DNA of 7,074 bases, from positions 1-7,074 of the forward strand of contig JAYFQU010000044.1 of NCBI GenBank assembly GCA_034926785.1. The letters are read 5' to 3'. A program made the translations under genes and the position numbers. The notes under the pieces were generated by a model. The model did not search any database. It saw nothing but the letters and a program-made list of their open reading frames with translations, and had not been told where the DNA came from. Shown piece by piece: positions 1 to 6,480 of the stretch (position 1 is its first letter; every line of letters begins with the position of its first letter). The DNA comes from UBA7703 sp034926785 (GTDB lineage: Bacteria; Bacillota; Clostridia; Christensenellales; CAG-138).

Positions 1-3
1 AAT

Positions 4-10
4 GAGGAGG
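4..10 (+). promoter_or_regulatory. Ribosome binding site fixing the start of the DUF2815 gene
   Basis: GAGGAGG lies 9 nt before ATG 20 and overlaps the alternative in-frame ATG at 2. The spacing is ideal for 20, so the shorter protein is preferred. Confidence 0.85.
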
Positions 11-19
11 ATTCATAAC

Positions 20-604
20 ATGGAAAACACAGCAAATAAGAATGCGGTCAATCCCGCAAAGGTGATCACGGGTGTATGCCGGCTCAGCTACGCAAACATC
101 TGGCAGGCAAAAAGCATCAACGGCGGCGCGCCGAAGTATTCCGCCAGCGTCTTGATCCCCAAGAGCGATACCAAGACGCTTGCAAAGGTGAAGGCGGCAA
201 TCCAGGCGGCCTACGAAGAAGGCGAAGGCAAGTTAAAGGGAAACGGCAAAACCGCGCCATCCCTCGCTTCTCTGAAGACGCCTTTGCGTGACGGTGATAC
301 TGAAAGACCCGACGATGAGGCATATGCCGGTCACTGGTTCATCAACGCCAACAGCAACACCGCGCCGGGCGTGGTGGATTCGAATCGTGAGCCTATCTAT
401 GATACCAGCGAAATTTACTCTGGCGTTTACGCCCGCGTTTCTCTGTCGTTCTACGCATTCAACAGCAACGGCAACCGCGGCATCGCCTGCGCGCTGCAGA
501 ACATCCAGAAGGTGCGCGACGGCGAGCCTCTCGGCGGAAAGTCGAAAGCAGAGGATGATTTCAACGATAATTTCACCTCAGATGACGGCGGCTTTCTGAA
601 CTGA
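20..604 (+). CDS. DUF2815 / Enc34-type single-stranded DNA-binding protein
   Basis: This 194-residue protein most likely coats single-stranded DNA during phage replication. It matches what I know of DUF2815 (PF10991), a family linked to the ssDNA-binding protein of phage Enc34 and expected to have an OB-type fold. Visible landmarks are RLSYANIW (21-28), PKYSASVLIPKSD (38-50), PLRDGD (88-93), GHWFINANS (104-112) and the stretch from SGVYARV (134) to RDGEPLGG (173). Residues 177-194 form an acidic tail (EDDFNDNF...DDGGFLN) ending in a hydrophobic residue, as SSB-like proteins use to recruit partners. I chose ATG 20 because GAGGAGG (4-10) sits 9 nt upstream; an in-frame ATG at 2 overlaps that SD and is unlikely. 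It is the first gene of the visible operon, followed after 66 nt by the polymerase. Family assignment is confident; biochemical function is inferred. Confidence 0.93.
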   Translation: MENTANKNAVNPAKVITGVCRLSYANIWQAKSINGGAPKYSASVLIPKSDTKTLAKVKAAIQAAYEEGEGKLKGNGKTAPSLASLKTPLRDGDTERPDDEAYAGHWFINANSNTAPGVVDSNREPIYDTSEIYSGVYARVSLSFYAFNSNGNRGIACALQNIQKVRDGEPLGGKSKAEDDFNDNFTSDDGGFLN

Positions 605-623
605 AGCAAATCACCAAACAGAC

Positions 624-661
624 AGCGGAGGGCGGCGGGGCGACTTGCCGCTCTCTTCGCT
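624..661 (+). promoter_or_regulatory. GC-rich hairpin abutting the polymerase ribosome binding site
   Basis: Bases 624-627 pair with 658-661 and 628-636 with 647-655 (one G-T pair at 631/652, a 2-nt bulge at 656-657), giving about 13 bp around a 10-nt loop (637-646). The stem ends at 661, immediately before the SD AGGAGG at 662-667. There is no T-run after it, so it does not look like a rho-independent terminator. A role in polymerase translation or mRNA processing is inference. The 605-670 gap holds no gene. Confidence 0.6.
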
Positions 662-667
662 AGGAGG
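662..667 (+). promoter_or_regulatory. Closely spaced ribosome binding site of the polymerase gene
   Basis: AGGAGG is followed by only three bases (CAT) before ATG 671. The spacing is shorter than usual. The start cannot move downstream without losing the exonuclease motif at residues 7-9, so this is the probable site. Confidence 0.75.
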
Positions 668-670
668 CAT

Positions 671-2611
671 ATGAAAACAATTTCTGTGGACATAGAAACG
701 TACTCTTCGGCAGATCTTAATCAGTGCGGTGTATATAAATATGCAGAATCCGTGGATTTTGAAATCCTGCTCATTGGATATGCGATCGACGGCGGTCATG
801 TTGAGGTGGCGGATTTAACGGCAGGAGAGCAACTCCCGTCAACTGTCATGGATGCTCTGACGGACGATTCTGTGATCAAGTGGGCTTTCAACAGTTCTTT
901 TGAAAGGATCTGTTTGTCCAGGTGGCTGGGTTTGCCAACAGGAGAATATCTCAACCCTGCGCCATGGCGGTGCTCGATGGTCTGGTCCGCGTATATGGGT
1001 TTACCGCTCTCCCTTGCAGGAACGGGCGCGGTGCTTGGATTGGAGAAGCAGAAGCTGACGGATGGCAAAGATCTGATTCGCTATTTCTGTTCTCCGTGTA
1101 AACCCACCGCTGCTAACGGTCAGCGGACACGGAACTTACCCAGTCACGCGCCGGAAAAATGGGTGGTTTTTCAAGCGTATAACAAACGCGACGTAGAAAC
1201 TGAGATGGCAATACAGGCAAGGCTTGCAAAGTTCCCGGTGCCGGACAGCGTCTGGGAGCAATATTGCCAGGACCAGGAGATCAACGACCGCGGCGTTCAG
1301 CTTGACAAGACACTCGTTCAGAATGCGATCGCTTTAGATGAGCAGTCAAAAACGGAGCTGACACAGAAAATGCGGGAGTTGACCGAGTTGAATAATCCTA
1401 ACTCTGTCGCGCAGATGAAGAACTGGCTCGCTGAAAACGGCATGGAAACGGACACACTCGGCAAAAAGGCGGTGGCTGAGCTCTTAAAGAGCGCGCCCGG
1501 TCAGCTCGGTGAAGTACTGGAACTTCGCCAGCAATTGGCAAAATCATCGGTAAAGAAATATCAGGCGATGGAGGCGGTAGCTTGTTCAGACGACCGCGCC
1601 AGGGGCCTCTTTCAGTTCTATGGTGCGAACCGCACCGGCAGAGCGGCAGGTCGGCTGATCCAGTGCCAGAACCTCCCCCAGAACCACATGACCGATCTCG
1701 AACAGGCACGCAACCTCGTGTGCAACGGTGACTTCGCTACGTTGAATCTTCTATATGATAATGTGCCGGCGGTGTTGTCCGAACTGATCCGCACGGCATT
1801 TGTGCCCCGAATTGGGCGTAAATTGATCGTCGCAGACTTTTCCAGCATCGAAGCGGTCGTGCTGGCTTGGCTCGCTGGTGAAAAATGGACACTTGAGGCA
1901 TATGCGCAAAAACGTGACCTTTATATTGAAAACGCCGAGATCATGTTCGGCGCGCCCAAAGGATCCATCGATAAAAAGTCGTCGATGCGTCAGAAATCCA
2001 AGATTGCTGTTTTAGCCTGTGGATACCAAGGATCCGTAGGCGCGCTCAAAGCGTTCGGTGCGCTGGAAATGGGTTTGAATGAGGAAGAACTCAAACCCCT
2101 TGTCTACGCATGGCGCGCAGCGAACCCCAACATCGTCCGATTCTGGTGGGATGCCGACAAAGCTGCAAAGGATGCTGTTAAGCAAAAGACAACAACGGAA
2201 ACGCGCGGTATCCGGTTCAGCTATCAGGGCGGTATGTTGTTTATCACCCTGCCCAGCGGCAGAAAGCTTTCCTACGTCAAACCGCGAATCGGAACCAATC
2301 GCTTCGGTTCGGAATGCGTGACATATGAGGGTATCGGTGCGACGAAAAAGTGGGAGCGGCTCGAATCATCGCCTGGCAAGTGGGTGGAAAATATCACCCA
2401 GGCTGTAGCGCGCGACATTCTGTATAACGCGCTATCTGCATTTCGCTCTTTCGACGTCGTCATGCACATTCACGATGAGATCGTCATAGAGGCGGATCAG
2501 CACATTTCGCTTGAGGCGGTATGCGAGCAGATGAGTCGAGTTCCGCCGTGGGCAAATGGGCTTCCACTTCGCGCCGACGGCTATGAATGCGATTTTTATC
2601 AAAAAAACTAA
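671..2611 (+). CDS. Phage family A DNA polymerase with 3'-5' exonuclease domain
   Basis: This is the replicative polymerase, extending primers and proofreading. The 646-residue protein has an N-terminal DEDD exonuclease: motif I D7-I-E9, motif II N74-xxx-E78 (Glu where E. coli Pol I has Asp424), motif III Y170-xxx-D174. The polymerase domain shows GANRTGR (318-324) and the QNLP motif (333-336), motif A D389-FSSI-E394, motif B R440-xxx-K444 with Y452, and motif C H601-D602-E603. By spacing, L448 occupies the position of E. coli Phe762. Both metal-binding aspartates (D389, D602) are present, so it should be active. No 5'-nuclease domain precedes it, as is normal for these short phage enzymes. 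It follows the ssDNA-binding gene, a pairing typical of Firmicutes phages. The domain assignment is very sure; the exact phage family is not. Confidence 0.97.
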   Translation: MKTISVDIETYSSADLNQCGVYKYAESVDFEILLIGYAIDGGHVEVADLTAGEQLPSTVMDALTDDSVIKWAFNSSFERICLSRWLGLPTGEYLNPAPWRCSMVWSAYMGLPLSLAGTGAVLGLEKQKLTDGKDLIRYFCSPCKPTAANGQRTRNLPSHAPEKWVVFQAYNKRDVETEMAIQARLAKFPVPDSVWEQYCQDQEINDRGVQLDKTLVQNAIALDEQSKTELTQKMRELTELNNPNSVAQMKNWLAENGMETDTLGKKAVAELLKSAPGQLGEVLELRQQLAKSSVKKYQAMEAVACSDDRARGLFQFYGANRTGRAAGRLIQCQNLPQNHMTDLEQARNLVCNGDFATLNLLYDNVPAVLSELIRTAFVPRIGRKLIVADFSSIEAVVLAWLAGEKWTLEAYAQKRDLYIENAEIMFGAPKGSIDKKSSMRQKSKIAVLACGYQGSVGALKAFGALEMGLNEEELKPLVYAWRAANPNIVRFWWDADKAAKDAVKQKTTTETRGIRFSYQGGMLFITLPSGRKLSYVKPRIGTNRFGSECVTYEGIGATKKWERLESSPGKWVENITQAVARDILYNALSAFRSFDVVMHIHDEIVIEADQHISLEAVCEQMSRVPPWANGLPLRADGYECDFYQKN

Positions 2612-2624
2612 AATGGTCTACGGA

Positions 2625-2664
2625 AAACCGCCCGGCACTGTCCATTCAGAAGTGAGGGCGGTTT
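2625..2664 (+). promoter_or_regulatory. Inverted repeat in the gap after the polymerase gene
   Basis: AAACCGCCC (2625-2633) is the exact reverse complement of GGGCGGTTT (2656-2664), and inside it CACT (2636-2639) can pair with AGTG (2651-2654). A smaller alternative hairpin, GGCG-GTTT-CGCC (2657-2668), would compete for the right arm. The stem ends in only three T residues followed by CGCC, so it is at best a weak terminator. It could instead be an mRNA stability or attenuation element. The 2612-2692 gap otherwise holds only the SD GGAGG (2681-2685) of the next gene. Confidence 0.55.
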
Positions 2665-2692
2665 CGCCTATCACAAATATGGAGGCAATCAC

Positions 2693-3094
2693 ATGTTTTA
2701 CATCAAAACCAAACAGTACTGCGGAAAGACGATCAATATCGAGATCTCGGACGAGAACGTCTTCACGCGCTGCCCCGGATGCGGGCGCGAGATGCCAGTT
2801 GATCTGGCAGATATCTTCGCGGACGGTGAAGGCGATCTCTTCAGCACTAAGATCTTCTGTGCGGCGTGCACCAAAACGAGCGCGGAGGATCGGTTTTCAC
2901 CGAAGGACGCTAAGCTCGCGACGGACGGGATTACGGTTCTCGCGAACGTGCTGCGCAAAGCCGGCTACTGGAAGGAGCTATCTGCCCTGTTTGACCAGTT
3001 TGAAATCGAGGATATGCGGGATCTCGAGCCGGACCAGATGCGCGCCTTTTCAGATGCGCTAACCAGTCTCGCGGTTATGGGAGGGTTGGTATGA
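2693..3094 (+). CDS. Small phage protein with two CxxC pairs, likely zinc ribbon
   Basis: This 133-residue protein is not one I can assign to a named family. Its N-terminal half holds C27-PG-C30 and C56-AA-C59, 25 residues apart, a spacing fitting a single zinc ribbon; C10 is outside the pattern. The first 20 residues look like a short beta-hairpin. Residues 71-130 are probably helical, with an acidic part (FDQFEIEDMRDLEPDQMRAF) and no obvious catalytic motif. GGAGG at 2681-2685, 7 nt before ATG 2693, supports the start. The stop overlaps the next start by 4 nt (ATGA at 3091-3094), so the two are probably coupled. Zinc binding is inference from the cysteine pattern; a role in binding nucleic acid or a replication partner is possible but unproven. 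Confidence 0.85.
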   Translation: MFYIKTKQYCGKTINIEISDENVFTRCPGCGREMPVDLADIFADGEGDLFSTKIFCAACTKTSAEDRFSPKDAKLATDGITVLANVLRKAGYWKELSALFDQFEIEDMRDLEPDQMRAFSDALTSLAVMGGLV

Positions 3095-3501
3095 ACAACA
3101 AAAACGCAGAGGGATATCCGGATCCTACTGCCACAACCGCACTGGAAAATGTGGCGCGCGCCGAGGATGCGCGAGTCCATCGCCCGGTCGTATATGTCGC
3201 CTCCCCATATGCGGGTGATACGGCGGAAAACATTTCCCGCGCCGTAGAATATTGCCGGTTCGTCGTAAACAAGGGGGTAATCCCTCTTGCGCCGCATCTG
3301 CTCTATCCGCAGTTTATGGATGATGGCGACGAGGATCAGCGGATCTTGGGGCTGCGATTTGCCATCGCTCTGCTTTGCCGATGCGATGAGCTTTGGGTTT
3401 TCGGTGAAAAGGTCTCTGCCGGCATGGCAAAGGAAATCGAAAAGGCCGAGAAACGCGGCATGCGAATTCGTCGCGTCAACTCGAAATGTGAGGAGGTATA
3501 A
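3091..3501 (+). CDS. DUF4406-like (nucleoside 2-deoxyribosyltransferase fold) protein with an N-terminal YPDPTA segment
   Basis: This 136-residue protein has two parts. Residues 33-128 resemble DUF4406/DUF7768 proteins related to nucleoside 2-deoxyribosyltransferases: VYVASPYAGD (34-43), EYCRF (53-57), PLAPHLLYPQFMDD (65-78), CDELWVFGE (98-106) and SAGMAKEIEKAE (109-120). In the enzyme family a Glu in the last motif is the nucleophile; E115 is the likely equivalent. A role in nucleotide salvage or base modification is therefore possible but not shown. Residues 1-26 carry EGYPDPTATTAL, a short motif I recall from separate small Firmicutes phage proteins, joined here to the enzyme-like domain. 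GGGAGGG (3079-3085) precedes ATG 3091, which overlaps the upstream stop by 4 nt. The fold is likely, the substrate unknown. Confidence 0.87.
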   Translation: MNNKNAEGYPDPTATTALENVARAEDARVHRPVVYVASPYAGDTAENISRAVEYCRFVVNKGVIPLAPHLLYPQFMDDGDEDQRILGLRFAIALLCRCDELWVFGEKVSAGMAKEIEKAEKRGMRIRRVNSKCEEV

Positions 3502-3506
3502 GTCAA

Positions 3507-4142
3507 ATGAATGAAATGATCACCATCCAATATGAAAACGAGAATCCTACCGTCAGCGGGCGGGAGCTTCACGCTGCGCTCGAAATAGAGACGCCATACC
3601 ACAAGTGGTTTCCACGCATGCTCGAATACGGGTTTTCCGAGAACAAGGACTTTCGGACATTTTTGTCCGAAAGTTCAGGCGGCCGCCCGGGAGCCGACCA
3701 CGCGATATCCATTCCAATGGCGAAGGAGATTTGCATGCTCCAACGTACCCCCAAGGGCAAGCAATGCCGCGCATATTTCATCAGCTGTGAGGAAGCGTGG
3801 AACTCTCCTGACAAGATCATGGAGCGCGCGCTGCAGATCGCGCACCGACGCGCTCTCGAGGCGGAGCGTCGCATCTTCGGTTTACTGGAGGAAAAGGAGA
3901 CGCTTGAAATCGCGCTGAATGAGTCGATCCAGTTTTACACGGTAGCGAAATACAACGGCGCTTTCAAAAAGGGGTGGTCTTTGGCGCAGTGCCAGTTGAT
4001 TGGCAAACAACTCTCGGCGTATTGCCGCGCGCGCGCCATACAAATTCGCAAATGCGAAACCAACGATGAGCGCTTTGGATCGGTGAACAGCTACCCCGTA
4101 TCTGCCTGGGACGATTTCATGGAGGTAGGTTTGTATGCGTAA
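3507..4142 (+). CDS. AntA/AntB-family phage antirepressor
   Basis: This 211-residue protein has an N-terminal AntA/AntB domain (PF08346), a family whose phage members counter the phage repressor. Landmarks are VSGRELHAALEI (16-27), YHKWFPRMLEYGF (31-43), KDFRTFLSESSGGRPGAD (47-64), IPMAKEICMLQRT (69-81) and GKQCRAYFISCEEAWN (84-99). Residues 104-140 are charged and helical, a probable coiled coil. The C-terminal part, from FYTVAKYN (143) to NSYPVSAWDDF (194-204), is not the KilAC domain that I can recognise; I know similar tails only from other Firmicutes phage regulators. AGGAGG (3491-3496) lies 10 nt before ATG 3507; in-frame ATG 3516 is a less likely start. The gene ends 8 nt inside the primase-helicase gene, suggesting coupled translation. 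Its place within the replication operon means that early transcription would also make antirepressor. Confidence 0.92.
   Translation: MNEMITIQYENENPTVSGRELHAALEIETPYHKWFPRMLEYGFSENKDFRTFLSESSGGRPGADHAISIPMAKEICMLQRTPKGKQCRAYFISCEEAWNSPDKIMERALQIAHRRALEAERRIFGLLEEKETLEIALNESIQFYTVAKYNGAFKKGWSLAQCQLIGKQLSAYCRARAIQIRKCETNDERFGSVNSYPVSAWDDFMEVGLYA
3647..3676 (+). repeat. Strong hairpin inside the antirepressor gene
   Basis: CTTTCGGACA (3650-3659) and TGTCCGAAAG (3664-3673) are perfect reverse complements around a TTTT loop. Pairing continues outward through 3649/3674, a G-T pair 3648/3675 and 3647/3676, giving 13 bp. It spans codons 47-57 of the AntA/AntB domain. Nothing resembling a terminator T-run follows. 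It may be a coding accident, a protein-binding palindrome or an mRNA structure. Confidence 0.6.
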
Positions 4143-6468
4143 TCTACCGATCGCATATGGCAATAGCTGCTTTGCCAAGACTTGGTCGAATAAAACGATC
4201 ACCTTTGACGAGCTCTGCGTGCGGATGGAACAAACCATCCGCACGACAGAGTCCGTGGAGGAATACCAGAAACTGGCGAAAACGGAGCGTGACCGGATCA
4301 AGGATAAGGGCGGATTCGTTGGAGGGCAACTGCGCGACAATCGCCGCAAGCGTGAGAACGTGGCCTGCCGCTCGATGCTGACGCTCGACTGCGACCATGC
4401 TGACGTCGGTTTCATTGTCCGCTTCATCGCCGGCTGCAAGCACGCTGCCTGCATATACACGACCCATGGCCATACGCCGGAAGCGCCGCGCGTCCGCGTC
4501 CTCGTGCCTATGTCTCGAGACGTCACCCCAGATGAGTTCGTCGCCATCTCACGCTACTTCGCCGATGAATGGGGCATCGATCAGTTCGACGAGTGCTCTT
4601 ACCGCCCGCATCAGCTGATGTACTGGCCGACTACGCCGGCGAACGGCGAGTATCTCTGCAAACGCGTCGAAGGCGCGTGGCTGGACCCGGACGCGTATCT
4701 GGCGCGGTATCCAAACTGGAAGGATTGCTCGCTGCTTCCGACGTCTTCCCGGGAAAGCGCTGTCCGGGAAAGCAGCAGAAAACCGCAAGAGGATCCACTT
4801 GCCAAGGAGGGTGTGATCGGGGCTTTTTGCAGGACGTACGGTGTTGAAGCTGCAATCGCAACGTTCCTCTCCGATGTCTACGAGCCCTCCCTGGTCGACG
4901 GCCGCTACGACTACATTGCTGCCGACAGCAGCGCGGGCGTGGTGATCTACGATGACAAGTTCGTATACAGCCATCATGCGACCGATCCCGCCTGCGGGAA
5001 GTTGCTCAACGCTTTTGATCTCGTCCGCATGCATAAATTCGCTGACGATGATGATAAAAAGTCGTTTGCCGCCATGATGGATTTCGCCAGCAAGGACGAT
5101 CAGGTCAAGCTGCTTATGACGCAGGAGCGTGTAGCAGACGCGAGCCAGGAGTTTGACGAGCTAGAAGATTGGCGAAAGCAACTCAAATACATGACGCGCA
5201 GCAGCGTTTTGGAGAACAGCGTTTGGAATCTGAATTTGATTCTGAACAATGATCCTGATTTCGCAGGGTTTGCATATAACGAACTTGCAAACCGCATCCA
5301 GGTCACGGGAGATCTTCCGTGGGAAAGACCTGAAGGCAATCTATTCTGGCGAGATGCCGACACCGCGCAGTTGAAGTCGCTTATTGACGCCCGGTATCTC
5401 CCGTTCTCCAGCCGCAACCACGATGTTGCGTTCATGAAGGCCGCCGATGACCGTCACTTCCATCCGATCCGGGATTACCTGGACGCGCTGCCGACATGGG
5501 ACGGCGTGACGCGCGTGGAGGATTTGTTCATCACGTATCTGAAAGCCGACAACACGACGTATGTGCGCGCAGTAACAAGAAAAACCTTCGCGGCAGCGGT
5601 TGCTCGTATCTACAGACCCGGCGTGAAGTTCGACTGCGTGCCCGTGCTGGACGGAGAACAGGGTATCGGAAAAAGTTCTATCGTGAAAGATCTGGTAACA
5701 CCCGAATATTACTCTGAGTCGCTCTCCCTGACCGATATGGACGATAAGTCTGGCGCGGAAAAGCTGCAGGGCTTCTGGGTGGTGGAGATCGGCGAGCTGG
5801 CCGGTATGAAGAAAGCCGATATCGAAAAAGTGAAGTCGTTCCTTTCCACCTCAGATGATAAGTATCGTCCGAGTTATGGCAGGACCGTCGAAAGTCATCC
5901 GCGGCAGTGTGTCATTATCGCCACGGTCAACGGAGAGCGCGGGTATCTACGCGATATCACCGGCAACCGCCGCTTCTGGATCATAAAGCTCCACCAGCAA
6001 AAACAAAAGCAGAAATGGCGTTTTGATCAACTTTTCCGCGATCAGTTCTGGGCTGAGGCAAAAGCGATCTACGACTCCGGCGAGACGTTGTATCTGGAAG
6101 GTGACCTTCTCGATGCTGCTGAGGAAGCGCAGCGCGGCGCTATGGAGGTAGACGAGCGTATCGGCATGGTTGAGGAATACCTGACAGCCCTGCTCCCGGA
6201 GAACTGGGACAGGATGGATATTTACTCCCGTCGTGAATATCTGTCCGACACGAACAGCCCGCTGGTAACCAAGGGCACGATCAAACGAAGCTCTGTCAGC
6301 AACGCGGAAATCTGGTGTGAGTGCTTTGGTAGAAGTTTGCAGGACCTGAAGCCAACCGACAGCTATGCGATAGCGGCGCTCATGACCCAGGTTCCCGGTT
6401 GGGAAAGAACAAAAACAACGCTGCGGCAGCCCATATACGGGAAGCAGCGGCTCTATACGCGAATCTGA
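4135..6468 (+). CDS. Primase-polymerase fused to VapE/SF3-type helicase (virulence-associated E family)
   Basis: This 777-residue protein probably primes and unwinds DNA at the replication fork. Residues 1-190 look like an archaeo-eukaryotic-type primase-polymerase: catalytic acidic pair D85-C-D87 in MLTLDCDH, TTHG (109-112), and RVRVLVP (119-125). Residues 218-302 form a module common in phage D5-like primases (GAFCRTYGV; YSHHATDPACGKLLNAFDLVR). The VapE helicase (PF05272) follows: WDGVTRVEDLF (455-465), Walker A GEQGIGKSS (507-515), Walker B-like FWVVEIGEL (547-555), sensor N599 in IIATVN, arginine-finger candidates R612/R613 in GNRRFW, and a probable winged helix near the C-terminus (SYAIAALMTQVPGW). 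All key residues are intact. GGAGG (4121-4125) precedes ATG 4135, which overlaps the antirepressor by 8 nt. Family assignment is strong; primase activity is inferred from motifs. Confidence 0.95.
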   Translation: MRNLPIAYGNSCFAKTWSNKTITFDELCVRMEQTIRTTESVEEYQKLAKTERDRIKDKGGFVGGQLRDNRRKRENVACRSMLTLDCDHADVGFIVRFIAGCKHAACIYTTHGHTPEAPRVRVLVPMSRDVTPDEFVAISRYFADEWGIDQFDECSYRPHQLMYWPTTPANGEYLCKRVEGAWLDPDAYLARYPNWKDCSLLPTSSRESAVRESSRKPQEDPLAKEGVIGAFCRTYGVEAAIATFLSDVYEPSLVDGRYDYIAADSSAGVVIYDDKFVYSHHATDPACGKLLNAFDLVRMHKFADDDDKKSFAAMMDFASKDDQVKLLMTQERVADASQEFDELEDWRKQLKYMTRSSVLENSVWNLNLILNNDPDFAGFAYNELANRIQVTGDLPWERPEGNLFWRDADTAQLKSLIDARYLPFSSRNHDVAFMKAADDRHFHPIRDYLDALPTWDGVTRVEDLFITYLKADNTTYVRAVTRKTFAAAVARIYRPGVKFDCVPVLDGEQGIGKSSIVKDLVTPEYYSESLSLTDMDDKSGAEKLQGFWVVEIGELAGMKKADIEKVKSFLSTSDDKYRPSYGRTVESHPRQCVIIATVNGERGYLRDITGNRRFWIIKLHQQKQKQKWRFDQLFRDQFWAEAKAIYDSGETLYLEGDLLDAAEEAQRGAMEVDERIGMVEEYLTALLPENWDRMDIYSRREYLSDTNSPLVTKGTIKRSSVSNAEIWCECFGRSLQDLKPTDSYAIAALMTQVPGWERTKTTLRQPIYGKQRLYTRI
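4218..4245 (+). repeat. Perfect 11-bp hairpin near the start of the primase-helicase gene
   Basis: CGTGCGGATGG (4218-4228) and CCATCCGCACG (4235-4245) are exact reverse complements around the loop AACAAA. It covers codons 28-37, about 80 nt after the start codon. No T-run follows. A folded mRNA here could slow ribosomes or protect the transcript; this is inference. Confidence 0.6.
4749..4773 (+). repeat. Short in-frame direct repeat in the primase-helicase linker
   Basis: CCGGGAAAGC occurs at 4749-4758 and again at 4764-4773, a 15-nt period that keeps frame and encodes SRESA followed by VRESS (residues 205-214). It sits in the polar linker between the primase-like part and the next module, where small duplications are tolerated. 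Confidence 0.6.
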
Positions 6469-6480
6469 TGGAACGAACAA

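Noticed and set aside
1622..1636. GGTGCG-AAC-CGCACC perfect 6-bp hairpin in the polymerase gene.
   Set aside because: It encodes the conserved GANRT motif, so the palindrome is probably forced by protein sequence; the stem is short.
2071..2098. GGGTTTGA / TCAAACCC 8-bp inverted repeat in the polymerase gene.
   Set aside because: An 8-bp stem with a 12-nt loop is not rare over 7 kb and nothing else marks the site.
2556..3062. 168-codon + strand frame spanning the polymerase end and the zinc-ribbon gene.
   Set aside because: It is Arg/Ser-rich, crosses the hairpin gap, has no SD, and is out of frame with two genes that have SDs and motifs.
3882..4547. 221-codon open frame on the minus strand.
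   Set aside because: It is antisense to two well-supported genes (antirepressor and primase-helicase) with no recognisable domain; a product of GC-rich codon use.
5044..5058. DDDDK (residues 304-308 of the primase-helicase), an enterokinase-like site.
   Set aside because: A chance acidic run in a linker; no biological meaning in a phage protein.
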